From Streptomyces sp. NBC_00239 (GTDB lineage: Bacteria; Actinomycetota; Actinomycetes; Streptomycetales; Streptomycetaceae), in the NCBI RefSeq assembly GCF_036194065.1, contig NZ_CP108095.1:5332001-5396000 (forward strand): a stretch of 64,000 bases of DNA, written 5' to 3'. Below the pieces are notes generated by a model, which saw nothing but the letters and a program-made list of their open reading frames with translations, had not been told where the DNA came from and made no database searches. Made by a program: the position numbers and the translations under genes. This document shows, piece by piece, positions 25,676 to 33,855 of this stretch (its first letter is position 1; each line of letters starts with the position of its first letter).

Positions 25676-26689
25676 TCAGGACCGGTACTTCGGGGCCGGC
25701 GGCGCCGTGATGCCCGGGAGGTCGGCCGCCAGCCACTTACGGTAGGCCGTCATCCAGCGGCTGTTCGCGCCGCCCTGCCGGTAGCCGTCGAGCACCTTGT
25801 TGACGCGGCGCACCAGGTCCGCCGCGTCCTTGTTCATGGCGACGCCGTAGAACTCCTTGGCGAAGGGCCTGCCGACCACGTGCACCGACGGGTCCTGCGC
25901 GGCCAGACCGGCCGCGAGCGCGTTGTCGGTGACCATGCCGTCCACCTCGCCCAACTGGAGCCGCACCAGGCAGTCCAGCTGGTTGGGCACGGTCACGGAG
26001 ATGTCCGCGCCGAACGAGTCGGCCTTCAGGGCGGTCTCGGCCGTCGAGCCGCTCGCCGAGCAGATCCTGTGGCCCTTCAGGGAGGCGTCGTACCCGGTGA
26101 TCGGGGATCCCTTGGGCACGAGCACCTGCGGTCCGGTCTGGAAGTAGGCGGTCGAGAACGCCACGTCCTCCAGCCGCTTGCAGTTGATCGTCATGGTCCG
26201 GACGACCACGTCGACCCGGCCCTCCTTCAGCGCGGGGATCCGCTGACTGGTGGGGATGGCCCGGTAGATCACCGCGTTCTCGTCGCCCAGGATGTCCTTG
26301 GCTATGGCCTTGACCAGGTCGATGTCGAAGCCTTCGAGCTGGCCGGTGGCCGGATTGCGGTAGCCCCAGCGGTAGCTGTTCTGGTCGATGCCGGCGATCA
26401 GCCGGCCCGCCGCCTTGATCCGCTCGATGGCCGGGCCGCTCGCCCCGGACGGCGGCAGGCTGGCCTCCGGGCTCGTGCAGGTGTCGGCCTCGGCCTGCTG
26501 CACCACCCCGGTGCTCCGCGGTGCCGCGGCCGGGGCCTGCGCGCCGGGGCCGCCGTGCCGCTGCAGCGGCACCAGCACCGCCGCCGCCAGTGCGCAGGCG
26601 GCCGCCATGCCGGTCACCCCGCCCCAGCCGCGGAGCCTGCCGGCCCTGGCCACCGCACCCGGTTCCCGCCGCCTCACACGCATCCGCAT
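25676..26689 (-). CDS. glnH: GlnH-like extracellular solute-binding protein
   Basis: A 337-aa amino-acid-type periplasmic-binding protein (SBP family 3). It has a basic N-terminus, one hydrophobic segment (~24-42) and then a family 3 fold with ERIKAAGRLIAGID, EGFDIDLVKAIAKDILG, DVVVRTMTINCKR, GSTAETAL and VDGMVTDNALAAG. In mycobacteria and corynebacteria GlnH binds Asp/Glu outside the cell and signals through GlnX to PknG. The hydrophobic segment contains a Cys (MAAAC) but no canonical lipobox, so this version may be a signal-anchored protein. The start lies one base after the glnX stop. No ABC permease or ATPase is adjacent, supporting a sensory rather than transport role. Confidence 0.85.
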   Translation of the reverse strand: MRMRVRRREPGAVARAGRLRGWGGVTGMAAACALAAAVLVPLQRHGGPGAQAPAAAPRSTGVVQQAEADTCTSPEASLPPSGASGPAIERIKAAGRLIAGIDQNSYRWGYRNPATGQLEGFDIDLVKAIAKDILGDENAVIYRAIPTSQRIPALKEGRVDVVVRTMTINCKRLEDVAFSTAYFQTGPQVLVPKGSPITGYDASLKGHRICSASGSTAETALKADSFGADISVTVPNQLDCLVRLQLGEVDGMVTDNALAAGLAAQDPSVHVVGRPFAKEFYGVAMNKDAADLVRRVNKVLDGYRQGGANSRWMTAYRKWLAADLPGITAPPAPKYRS

Positions 26690-26690
26690 C

Positions 26691-28061
26691 TCACCTGTAC
26701 TCCGAAAGTCGGCGGCCGATACCGAGCAGGGACGCCAGCGCGCCCAGCACCGCCAGCACCACCGCACCCGCCACCAGCCCGCCGAAGGCGCCCAGCCCGT
26801 CCCGGGCGGCCCGCGAGAACTCCTGCTGCTCGTGGGCGAGGGCCTGCTGGAGCGCCGCGTCCACCTTGTCGAACGAGGCGCCGGTGCTGTCCCGGCCGCC
26901 GATCACCTGGACCAGCGCGCCTTCGTAGTCGCCCTTGACGTCGGTGGCCCGGGCAGCCTGGTGCCGCGCCTGCCACTCGCGGACGGCCGTCATGGCCCGG
27001 GCCACCGGCTCGGCGCCCGCCTCGTCGTCGGCCAGCCGGGCGGCGCGGGCCAGCCCGGAGTCCAGGCCCGCCATGTTCCCGGTGTAGTCCACGTCGTACT
27101 TGTCGGACTTCTTGTCCGGGGCGAGGACCGCGCCCCGGGAGACCAGCGTCAGATTCTCGTTGGCCCGGGCCTGCAGCGAGCTGATCCGGGCGTCGTTGAG
27201 GACCTTCAGCGACTCCTGGCCGTCCGCCCGCGAGGCGCCGAGGTCCGCCCGGGCCACGGTGTGCCCGACGGCCAGCCACAGCAGCACCGCCACCGAGGCC
27301 GTCGTCGCGGCCAGCAGCCCGTGGTTGAACACGCGGTGGGTGCGCCGGTAGTTGCGCCGCTGGGCCCACACCAGGAAGCCGATGGCCAGCACGCCGGTGC
27401 CCAGCGCGGCCACCGGCCAGGTGTTCGCCGCGTCGTAGTCCCGGTACAGCCGGCCGGTCTCCGCCTCGTACAGCCGCTGGGCCGCCGGCAGCAGTTGCGT
27501 GCTCATCTGCTCGTTGGCGTACCGCAGGTACGCGCCGCCCAGTGGGAGGCCCTGCCGGTTGTTGGCCCGGGCCTGCTCGATCAGGCCCGTGTACCGCGGC
27601 AGCTGCTCGCCCAGCAGCGCTATCTCGCGCCGGGACTCCTGCGAGCCCTCGGTGTTCGCCGCGGCCTTCACCAGCAGCCGCGAGGCGTTGGAAATGTCCT
27701 TGAGGTACCGGTCGCGCACCGCGCGGGACTCCTGGCCGCCGGCCAGGAAACCGCTGGAGGAGGCCGTGTCGGCGTCCGCCAGCGAGCGGTAGATGCTCGC
27801 CGCGTCCGCGCTCAGCGGTTGGCTGCGGCTCACCACGTCCTCGGCCGCGGCCGACCGGTCGGCGATCTGCCAGGCCGTGACCGCGCCGAACAGCACCACC
27901 AGCGCGGCCAGCACCGCCCCGATGATGCGCAGCCGGCCGGGCTCGGTGGTCGCCGCGGCGCGGAGCCGCTGGACGGCCTCCGCCCAGGCGCTGTCCCGCT
28001 CGGGCGGCGGCTGTGCCCCGGTCCCGGGCGCGACCGCCGGCGCGCTCGACGCGTATGTCAC
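26691..28061 (-). CDS. glnX: GlnX-like integral membrane sensor
   Basis: A 456-aa protein with four predicted transmembrane helices: ~47-66 (IIGAVLAALVVLFGAV), ~240-255 (VAALGTGVLAIGFLV), ~275-290 (TASVAVLLWLAVG) and ~430-450 (GLVAGAVVLAVLGALASLL). Two helical extracytoplasmic loops of four-helix-bundle type lie between them. This matches GlnX, the transmembrane partner relaying GlnH occupancy to PknG. It is the first gene of the seven-gene run. GTG 28061 follows GGGGGAGG. The 212-bp upstream gap contains a TATAGA hexamer (28219-28224, minus) but no secure -35 element. Confidence 0.82.
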   Translation of the reverse strand: MTYASSAPAVAPGTGAQPPPERDSAWAEAVQRLRAAATTEPGRLRIIGAVLAALVVLFGAVTAWQIADRSAAAEDVVSRSQPLSADAASIYRSLADADTASSSGFLAGGQESRAVRDRYLKDISNASRLLVKAAANTEGSQESRREIALLGEQLPRYTGLIEQARANNRQGLPLGGAYLRYANEQMSTQLLPAAQRLYEAETGRLYRDYDAANTWPVAALGTGVLAIGFLVWAQRRNYRRTHRVFNHGLLAATTASVAVLLWLAVGHTVARADLGASRADGQESLKVLNDARISSLQARANENLTLVSRGAVLAPDKKSDKYDVDYTGNMAGLDSGLARAARLADDEAGAEPVARAMTAVREWQARHQAARATDVKGDYEGALVQVIGGRDSTGASFDKVDAALQQALAHEQQEFSRAARDGLGAFGGLVAGAVVLAVLGALASLLGIGRRLSEYR

Positions 28062-28273
28062 CTGACCTCCCCCTGGGCCGTGGACGGCGGATGTCCGCCC
28101 GGCGGACTCCCGCCGGTCCGGGCGTCGTCCGCCCGGCCAGCAGTATGGCCGCCGTGGCCGACATCCACAGCATCAATGACTCGATCTTGTTCGAATCAAC
28201 GGCCGCGGTCCCTTTCCGTCTATACGCGCGGCGGTCCCGCACGGTTCCAGGACTGCCCAGCCGGGGGCCTCCT

Positions 28274-29263
28274 TCACCCGAAGTGGGCCTTCAACTTTTC
28301 GTAGGCAACCCGGGGCGCGCCCGTCGCATCCAGGCCGAGCAGGGCCGCGCCCAGCACCGGGGCGGCCGTGACCACGGACAGCTCGGCCCGCGGGGCCAGC
28401 TCGGTCAGCCGTTCCCGGATCCGGCCGTTCAGCTCCGGGTGCCCGGCCGCCAGCACACTGCCGCCGAGCAGCACCGGAATCTCTTCCTCCAGGGCGTCGA
28501 GGCGTCGCAGCGCCACCGCCACCATGGCCACCACCTCGTCCGCCTGCTGCGCCACCAGGGCGCGGGCCACCGGGTCGCCGGCCGTGGCCACCGAGAAGAG
28601 CACCGGCACCAGTTCGTGCATGCGGTGCCGCTCCACGGTGCCCAGGTGCAGCGCCTCGATCAGCTCGTCCATCGAGCCCAGCCCGAACCGCCCGGGCAGC
28701 GCCCGCGCCAGCTCGGTGGGGCCGCCCCGGCCGTCTGCCGCCCGCGCCGCGAACCACAGCGCCTCCTCGGCGAGGCCGCCGCCGCCGCCCCAGTCGCCGG
28801 AGATCTTCCCCAGCGCCGGGAACCGCGCGGTGCGCCCGTCCGGCAGCATGCCCACGCAGTTGATGCCCGCCCCGCAGACCACCGCGACCCCGCGCGGCTC
28901 GTCCACCCCGGCCCGCAGGATCGCGAAGGTGTCGTTGCGCACCTCGACGCTGCGGCCCCAGCCGCGCTCCCTCAGCGCCTCGGTCAGCTGCCGTTCCTCG
29001 ACCGGCAGGTCGGCGTTGGCCAGGCAGGCCGAGACGTGCCGGACCGGGCCGTGCGACCCCGCGAGGGACGGGGCCCGGCCGGCCGCTTCGGTGACGGTCG
29101 CGGCGATCAGGTCCAGGGCCGCCGCGGTCCCGGCCGCGGTGGGCCGGAAGCCGGGCCCGCGGCCGGTGGCGAGGACCGTGCCGTCGGCGGCGACGAAGGC
29201 GACGTCGGTCTTGCTGTTGCCCGCGTCGATCGCCAGCAGCACGGAGTCCCGCGGATCGCTCAC
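28274..29263 (-). CDS. csnK: Amino-sugar kinase of the chitosan-oligosaccharide operon (BadF/BadG/NAGK family)
   Basis: A 329-aa ASKHA-fold kinase. Motifs are phosphate-1 LAIDAGNSKTDVAF, CGAGINCVG, the DWGGGGG segment after KISG, and the adenosine-type LLGGSVLAAG. It is related to N-acetylglucosamine kinase, and in the csn operon it would phosphorylate imported glucosamine units using ATP. The GTG overlaps the csnH stop (GTGA). It is the last gene of the operon. A 212-bp gap separates it from glnX, and no clear hairpin terminator was found there. Confidence 0.85.
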   Translation of the reverse strand: MSDPRDSVLLAIDAGNSKTDVAFVAADGTVLATGRGPGFRPTAAGTAAALDLIAATVTEAAGRAPSLAGSHGPVRHVSACLANADLPVEERQLTEALRERGWGRSVEVRNDTFAILRAGVDEPRGVAVVCGAGINCVGMLPDGRTARFPALGKISGDWGGGGGLAEEALWFAARAADGRGGPTELARALPGRFGLGSMDELIEALHLGTVERHRMHELVPVLFSVATAGDPVARALVAQQADEVVAMVAVALRRLDALEEEIPVLLGGSVLAAGHPELNGRIRERLTELAPRAELSVVTAAPVLGAALLGLDATGAPRVAYEKLKAHFG

Positions 29264-30540
29264 GCCCACGCCAGGTGCTCCTTGTTGTGCGCGAGCAGGG
29301 CGTCGGTCAGCGCCTCCGCCTGCGCGTACTGCCCCACCAGCGGGTGGGCGAGCAGGGCCCGGAACACCCGGTGGCGGCCGCCGTGCAGCGCCGCCTCCAG
29401 GGCGAGGTCCTCGTACGTGGTGACGTTCGCGATCAGCCCGGCGTACAGCGGGTCCACCCGGGGCACGGCCAGCGGGACGGCGCCGGTGCGCACGCTGCCG
29501 TCGATGCGCGCCTGCACCTCGATCACGGCGTCGTCGGGGAGGAACGGCAGGGTGCCGTTGTTGTACGTGTTGACGACCTGCCGGGCGGAGCCGCCGTCGC
29601 CGAGCAGCGCCGCAGCGAGGTCCACGGCCGCCTCCGAGTAGAAGGCCCCGCCGCGCTCGGCGAGCAGCGCCGGCTTCTCGTCCAGCGCCGGATCGGCGTA
29701 CAGGCGCAGCAGTTCGCGTTCCATCGCGGCCACCTCGGCGGCCCGCGAGGGCTTCCGGCGCAGCTCCTGCACCACCTCGTCGTGGGCGTAGAAGTACCGC
29801 AGGTAGTACGACGGGACCACGCCGAGCCGGTCCAGCAGCGGCCGCGGCACGCGCAGGTCGGCGGCGATGGCGTCGCCGTTGCGCTCCAGGAGCTCCGGCA
29901 GTACGTCCTTGCCGTCCGGGCCGCCGACGCGTACGCCGGTCTCCCAGGTCAGGTGGTTGAGGCCGACGTGGTCGAGGTGCACCTGCGCGGGCGCCACGTC
30001 CAGCATCGCGGCGAACTTCCGCTGGAAGCCGATGGCGACGTTGCACAGGCCGACGGCCTTGTGGCCTGCCTGGAGCAGGGCCCGGGTGACGATGCCGACC
30101 GGGTTGGTGAAGTCGATGATCCAGGCGTCCGGGTTGGTGCGCCGGACCCGCTCGGCGATGTCGAGCACCACCGGGACCGTGCGCAGCGCCTTGGCGAGCC
30201 CGCCGGCACCGGTGGTCTCCTGCCCGACGCAGCCGCAGTCCAGCGGCCAGGTCTCGTCCTTCTGCCGGGCGGCCTGTCCGCCCACCCGCAGCTGGAGCAG
30301 CACCGCGTCGGCGTCCGCGACGCCCGCGTCCAGGTCGGTGGTGGTGGTCACGGTCCCGGGGTGGCCCTGCCGGGTGAAGATCCGCCGGGCCAGGGCGCCG
30401 ATCAGCTCCAGCCGCTCCTCGGCGGGGTCGATCAGCACCAGCTCGCCGATGGGCAGGGTGTCGCGCAGCCGGGCGAAACCGTCGATCAGCTCGGGCGTGT
30501 AGGTGGAACCGCCGCCCACCACTGCGAGTTTCATGGTCAT
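29260..30540 (-). CDS. csnH: Family 4 glycoside hydrolase (6-phospho-beta-glucosidase-like)
   Basis: A 426-aa GH4 enzyme. The NAD-binding motif is VVGGGSTYTPEL near the N-terminus. Metal-binding Cys-Asn (GLCNVAIG) and His (HVGLNHLTWE) motifs are present. GH4 enzymes use NAD+, Mn2+ and reducing conditions and cleave glycosides by an oxidation-elimination route. In this operon it probably breaks imported chitosan disaccharides. ATG 30540 and ATG 30534 are both possible, with AAAGG upstream favouring the first. It starts two bases after the csnG stop. Confidence 0.87.
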   Translation of the reverse strand: MTMKLAVVGGGSTYTPELIDGFARLRDTLPIGELVLIDPAEERLELIGALARRIFTRQGHPGTVTTTTDLDAGVADADAVLLQLRVGGQAARQKDETWPLDCGCVGQETTGAGGLAKALRTVPVVLDIAERVRRTNPDAWIIDFTNPVGIVTRALLQAGHKAVGLCNVAIGFQRKFAAMLDVAPAQVHLDHVGLNHLTWETGVRVGGPDGKDVLPELLERNGDAIAADLRVPRPLLDRLGVVPSYYLRYFYAHDEVVQELRRKPSRAAEVAAMERELLRLYADPALDEKPALLAERGGAFYSEAAVDLAAALLGDGGSARQVVNTYNNGTLPFLPDDAVIEVQARIDGSVRTGAVPLAVPRVDPLYAGLIANVTTYEDLALEAALHGGRHRVFRALLAHPLVGQYAQAEALTDALLAHNKEHLAWA

Positions 30541-30541
30541 T

Positions 30542-31387
30542 TCAGCCTTTCACTCCGGTCAGGGTGACGCCTTCGACGAACGCTTTCTGCGCGAAGAAGA
30601 AGAGGACGATCACCGGGGCCATGACCAGCACGGTCGCGGCCATGGTCAGGTTCCAGTCGGTGTGGTGGGCGCCCTTGAAGGACTCCAGGCCGTAGCTGAG
30701 GGTCCACGCGCCCGGATTCTCGGAGGCGTAGATCTGCGGGCCGAAGTAGTCGTTCCAGGCGGCGAAGAACTGGAAGAGCGCGACCGCGGCGATGCCGGGC
30801 TTGGCCATCGGCAGCACCACCCGCAGCAGGGTGCGCAGTTCACCGCAGCCGTCGACCCGCGCCGCGTCGAGGTACTCGTCGGGGATGGTCAGGAGGAACT
30901 GCCGCAGCAGGAAGATCGAGAACGCGTCGCCGAAGGCCATCGGGATGATCAGCGGCCACAGCGTCCCGGAGAGCCCCAGCTGTTTCGCCCAGAAGAGGTA
31001 CATGGGGATGACGACGACCTGGGGCGGCAGCATCATCATCGCGACCACCAGCATCAGCGACAGCCGCCGGCCCCGGAAGCGGAACTTGGCGAGGGCGTAC
31101 GCGACCGGCACGGAGGAGCACACGGTGAGCACCGTGCCCAGGCCCGCGTACAGCAGCGTGTTGCGCCACCAGGTCAGGAAGCCCGGGGTGTCCCACACCT
31201 TCGCGTAGTTGTCCCACTCCCAGGTCCGCGGCCACAGGTCGCGGGTGAGGGCCTGCTGGTCGCTCATCACCGAGGTCAGGAAGAGGAACACGAAGGGGAG
31301 GACGAAGAACAGGGCGGCGGCGACGCCCAGGGAGTGCACGCCGATCCAGTGCAGCACGGTCCGGCGGCGCAGGGTGCGCGTGGTCAT
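30542..31387 (-). CDS. csnG: Sugar ABC transporter permease 2
   Basis: A 281-aa membrane permease of the MalG type with six predicted transmembrane helices. The first is VAAALFFVLPFVFLFLTSVM. The cytoplasmic EAA loop (EYLDAARVDGCGELRTLL, then VLPMAKPG) docks the ATPase. Together with the CsnF-type permease and the CsnE-type binding protein it forms the importer. No ATPase gene is in the cluster, as is usual in Streptomyces, where the shared MsiK ATPase serves many sugar transporters (known for other systems, not shown here). It starts two bases after the csnF stop. Confidence 0.9.
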   Translation of the reverse strand: MTTRTLRRRTVLHWIGVHSLGVAAALFFVLPFVFLFLTSVMSDQQALTRDLWPRTWEWDNYAKVWDTPGFLTWWRNTLLYAGLGTVLTVCSSVPVAYALAKFRFRGRRLSLMLVVAMMMLPPQVVVIPMYLFWAKQLGLSGTLWPLIIPMAFGDAFSIFLLRQFLLTIPDEYLDAARVDGCGELRTLLRVVLPMAKPGIAAVALFQFFAAWNDYFGPQIYASENPGAWTLSYGLESFKGAHHTDWNLTMAATVLVMAPVIVLFFFAQKAFVEGVTLTGVKG

Positions 31388-31389
31388 GG

Positions 31390-32331
31390 TCAGTCACCTG
31401 CTTCGATCAGTCCGCCGCGGCGGCGCATCAGCAGCGCGGTGAAGGCCATGGCGAGGACGAAGAGCACCAGCGCGATCACGCAGGCGGAGCCGTAGTCGAA
31501 ACGCTGGAAGCCCACGTTGTAGACGAGCTGGGGGAGGGTCAGCGTGGACTTCTCGGGGTAGCCGGGCTCGAACTGCTGCCCGGAGCCGCCGATCACACCG
31601 GCGGCGACCTTCCCCGCGACCAGCGGCTGCGTGTAGTACTGCATGGTCTGGATCACGCCGGTGACCACCGCGAACAGCACGATCGGGGAGATGTTCGGCA
31701 GGGTGATGTGCCGGAACTTCGCCCAGGCCCCGGCCCCGTCCAGCTCGGCCGCCTCGTACTGCTCCTTCGGCACGTCGAGCAGTGCGGCCAGGAAGATCAC
31801 CATGAGGTCGCCGATGCCCCACAGGGCGAGCGCGGTGAGCGCCGGCTTGGACCAGGCGGGGTCGGTGAACCAGCCGGGCGTCGGCAGGCCGACCGCGTCC
31901 AGCGCGGTGTTGGCCGGGCCGGTGCCCGGGTTGAGGAGGAAGACGAAGGCGAGGGTCGCCGCCACCGGCGGGGCCAGGTACGGCAGGTAGAACAGGGTCC
32001 GGAAGATCCCCGCGCCGGTCTTGATCTTCGTGACGAGCATGCCGAGGCCGAGCCCGAACACCACCCGGCAGCCGACCATGACCACGACCAGCCACAGCGT
32101 GTTCCGCATCGCCGGCCAGAACATCGGGTACTGCGTGAACACGTACTTCCAGTTGGCCAGGCCGTTGAACTCCGCCGGCCGGAAGCCGTCGTAGTCCATG
32201 AAGGAGAAGTAGACGGTGGACAGGAGCGGGTAGGCGAAGAAGACGCCGAAGCCGATCAGCCACGGTGACATGAAGGCGAGGGTCCGCAGCGCGGCGGCCC
32301 GCCGCCTGGCGGTCGCGGTGTAGGCGGTCAT
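31390..32331 (-). CDS. csnF: Sugar ABC transporter permease 1
   Basis: A 313-aa MalF-type permease with about six transmembrane helices (first LAFMSPWLIGFGVFFAYPLL) and the EAA motif EQYEAAELDGAGAWAKF, then ITLPNISP. It lies 6 nt after the csnE stop and is followed at once by the second permease. The pair makes the membrane channel of the oligosaccharide importer. Confidence 0.9.
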   Translation of the reverse strand: MTAYTATARRRAAALRTLAFMSPWLIGFGVFFAYPLLSTVYFSFMDYDGFRPAEFNGLANWKYVFTQYPMFWPAMRNTLWLVVVMVGCRVVFGLGLGMLVTKIKTGAGIFRTLFYLPYLAPPVAATLAFVFLLNPGTGPANTALDAVGLPTPGWFTDPAWSKPALTALALWGIGDLMVIFLAALLDVPKEQYEAAELDGAGAWAKFRHITLPNISPIVLFAVVTGVIQTMQYYTQPLVAGKVAAGVIGGSGQQFEPGYPEKSTLTLPQLVYNVGFQRFDYGSACVIALVLFVLAMAFTALLMRRRGGLIEAGD

Positions 32332-32337
32332 CGGAGG

Positions 32338-33675
32338 TTACTTCGCCTTCGCGATGTCCGTGTCGATCTGCTTGTCGGTCGCGGCGAGACCGGCCTTGAG
32401 GTCCGACACGCCACCCTTCTCGTACCGGTACGCGAAGTCGGTGAAGGTCAGCTGGTAGGTGCCGCCGTCGGCCTGCGCCGGGGTGGTGGTGGACTTGGCG
32501 TGCCGGGCGATGTCGATGAACGTCTTGAACTGCGGGCTGACCTCCAGCCGCGGCGAGGCCAGGGCGGCGAACGTCGAGGGCACGTTGTGGATGGCGTTGG
32601 CGAAGTCCACCACCGCGTCCGTGTCCGTGGCCAGGTACTTCACCAGCTCCCAGGCCGCGTTCTGCTTGCGGCTGGTGTGGGCGATGCCGACGATGGTCCC
32701 GGCGAGGTAGCCCTTGCCGTAGTCCGCCTCCTGGCCGTCGGGCACGGGCAGCGGCGCGGTGCCGATCTCGAAGGGCACCTTGGCGTCCTGGGCCATGCCC
32801 ACCCGCCACTCGCCGTCGATCTGCATCGCGACCTTGCCCTGGTGGAAGGGGTGTTCGGCGCCCCATTCGTCACCGAAGCCGGCCCGGAACTTCTCCAGCT
32901 TCGCGTAGCCGCCGAGCTTGGAGACGAGGTCCTTCTGGTAGTCGAGCATGGCGGCGAAGCCCGGGTCGCCGGCCAGGTTGGACTTGCCGTCGGGGGTGAA
33001 GTACGACGGGCTCCACTGCGCGGCCAGCCGCATCGGGGTGGTCTCGTAGCCGTGGAAGGTCGGCATCAGGCCGAGCTGCTCGTACGAGTCGCCCTTGGCG
33101 CGGGTCAGCTTCTGCGCGTAGCGGGTGAACTCGCTCCACGTCTTCGGCGGCGTGTCGGGGAGGCCGGCGGCCTTGAAGGCGTCCTTGTTGTAGACGAGGC
33201 CGTAGGCGTCGTTCAGCAGCGGCAGGGTGCACTGGTTGCCCTCGAACTGGGTGTACTCCAGGAGGGGCTTGGGGAAGACCTTCGTCTTGTCGATCCCGGA
33301 CTTCGCCAGGAAGGGGGTGAGGTCGGTGAAGGCGCCCGAGTTGCAGAACTTGCCCACGCTGTCGGTGGTGAAGGAGGAGACGACGTCGGGGGCCTTGTCG
33401 CCGCCGGCCCGCAGCGCCTGGTTGATCTTGTCGTCGGTCATGTTGCCGGTGACGCGGACCTTGATGTTCGGGTGGGCCTTCTCGAAGCGGGCGATGTTGT
33501 CCTGGATCGCCTTCACCTCGCTCGGCGCGGACCAGCCGTGCCAGAAGTTGACGGTGACGTCCTTCTTCGGGTCGTCGTCGGCCTGGCCGGAGCTCTGGCC
33601 GGTACACCCGGAGGCGATCAGGGATATGGCTGCGGCGGCAGTCACGGCTGCGGCGACACGGCGGTTCCTGGGCAT
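32338..33675 (-). CDS. csnE: Sugar-binding lipoprotein of the csn ABC transporter
   Basis: A 445-aa family 1 solute-binding protein. The signal peptide has a lipobox ending ASGC (Cys24), so it is lipid-anchored outside the membrane. The fold begins VTVNFWHGWSAPSEVKAIQ with the typical NFWHGW strand. Later Trp/Tyr-rich segments (FHGYETTPMRLAAQW, QIDGEWRVGMAQ) are likely sugar-stacking sites. Order and context match the chitosan-oligosaccharide binding protein. It is separated from csnR by a 180-bp gap holding a GGGGCA tandem repeat, where a second promoter or RNA processing site could lie. Confidence 0.88.
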   Translation of the reverse strand: MPRNRRVAAAVTAAAAISLIASGCTGQSSGQADDDPKKDVTVNFWHGWSAPSEVKAIQDNIARFEKAHPNIKVRVTGNMTDDKINQALRAGGDKAPDVVSSFTTDSVGKFCNSGAFTDLTPFLAKSGIDKTKVFPKPLLEYTQFEGNQCTLPLLNDAYGLVYNKDAFKAAGLPDTPPKTWSEFTRYAQKLTRAKGDSYEQLGLMPTFHGYETTPMRLAAQWSPSYFTPDGKSNLAGDPGFAAMLDYQKDLVSKLGGYAKLEKFRAGFGDEWGAEHPFHQGKVAMQIDGEWRVGMAQDAKVPFEIGTAPLPVPDGQEADYGKGYLAGTIVGIAHTSRKQNAAWELVKYLATDTDAVVDFANAIHNVPSTFAALASPRLEVSPQFKTFIDIARHAKSTTTPAQADGGTYQLTFTDFAYRYEKGGVSDLKAGLAATDKQIDTDIAKAK

Positions 33676-33779
33676 GACGGAGTCTCTCTCTGCGCGGCGG
33701 AGGGGATACGGCGGAGCGGAAGGACGTACGGAACGGCACAGCGGGTCGTGCGGTACGGGGTGGGGCGGCGCGGTCGTGC

Positions 33780-33803
33780 GGGGCAGGGGCAGGGGCAGGG
33801 GCA
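33780..33803. repeat. GGGGCA tandem repeat in the csnR-csnE gap
   Basis: Four perfect copies of GGGGCA (33780-33803) sit in a G-run-rich stretch that continues to about 33830. The GC skew is strong: G on the plus strand, so C in the csn transcript. It lies in the untranslated gap between csnR and csnE. Confidence 0.8.
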
Positions 33804-33855
33804 GGGGACGGGGGCGGGACCGGGGGTCGGCGGGTCGTGCGGGGCCGGGCCGGGG

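Noticed and set aside
28062..28273. ECF-sigma promoter (GGAAC box) upstream of glnX
   Set aside because: A GGAACC lies at 28243-28248 (minus), but the downstream hexamer does not match the usual -10 element, so the match may be chance.
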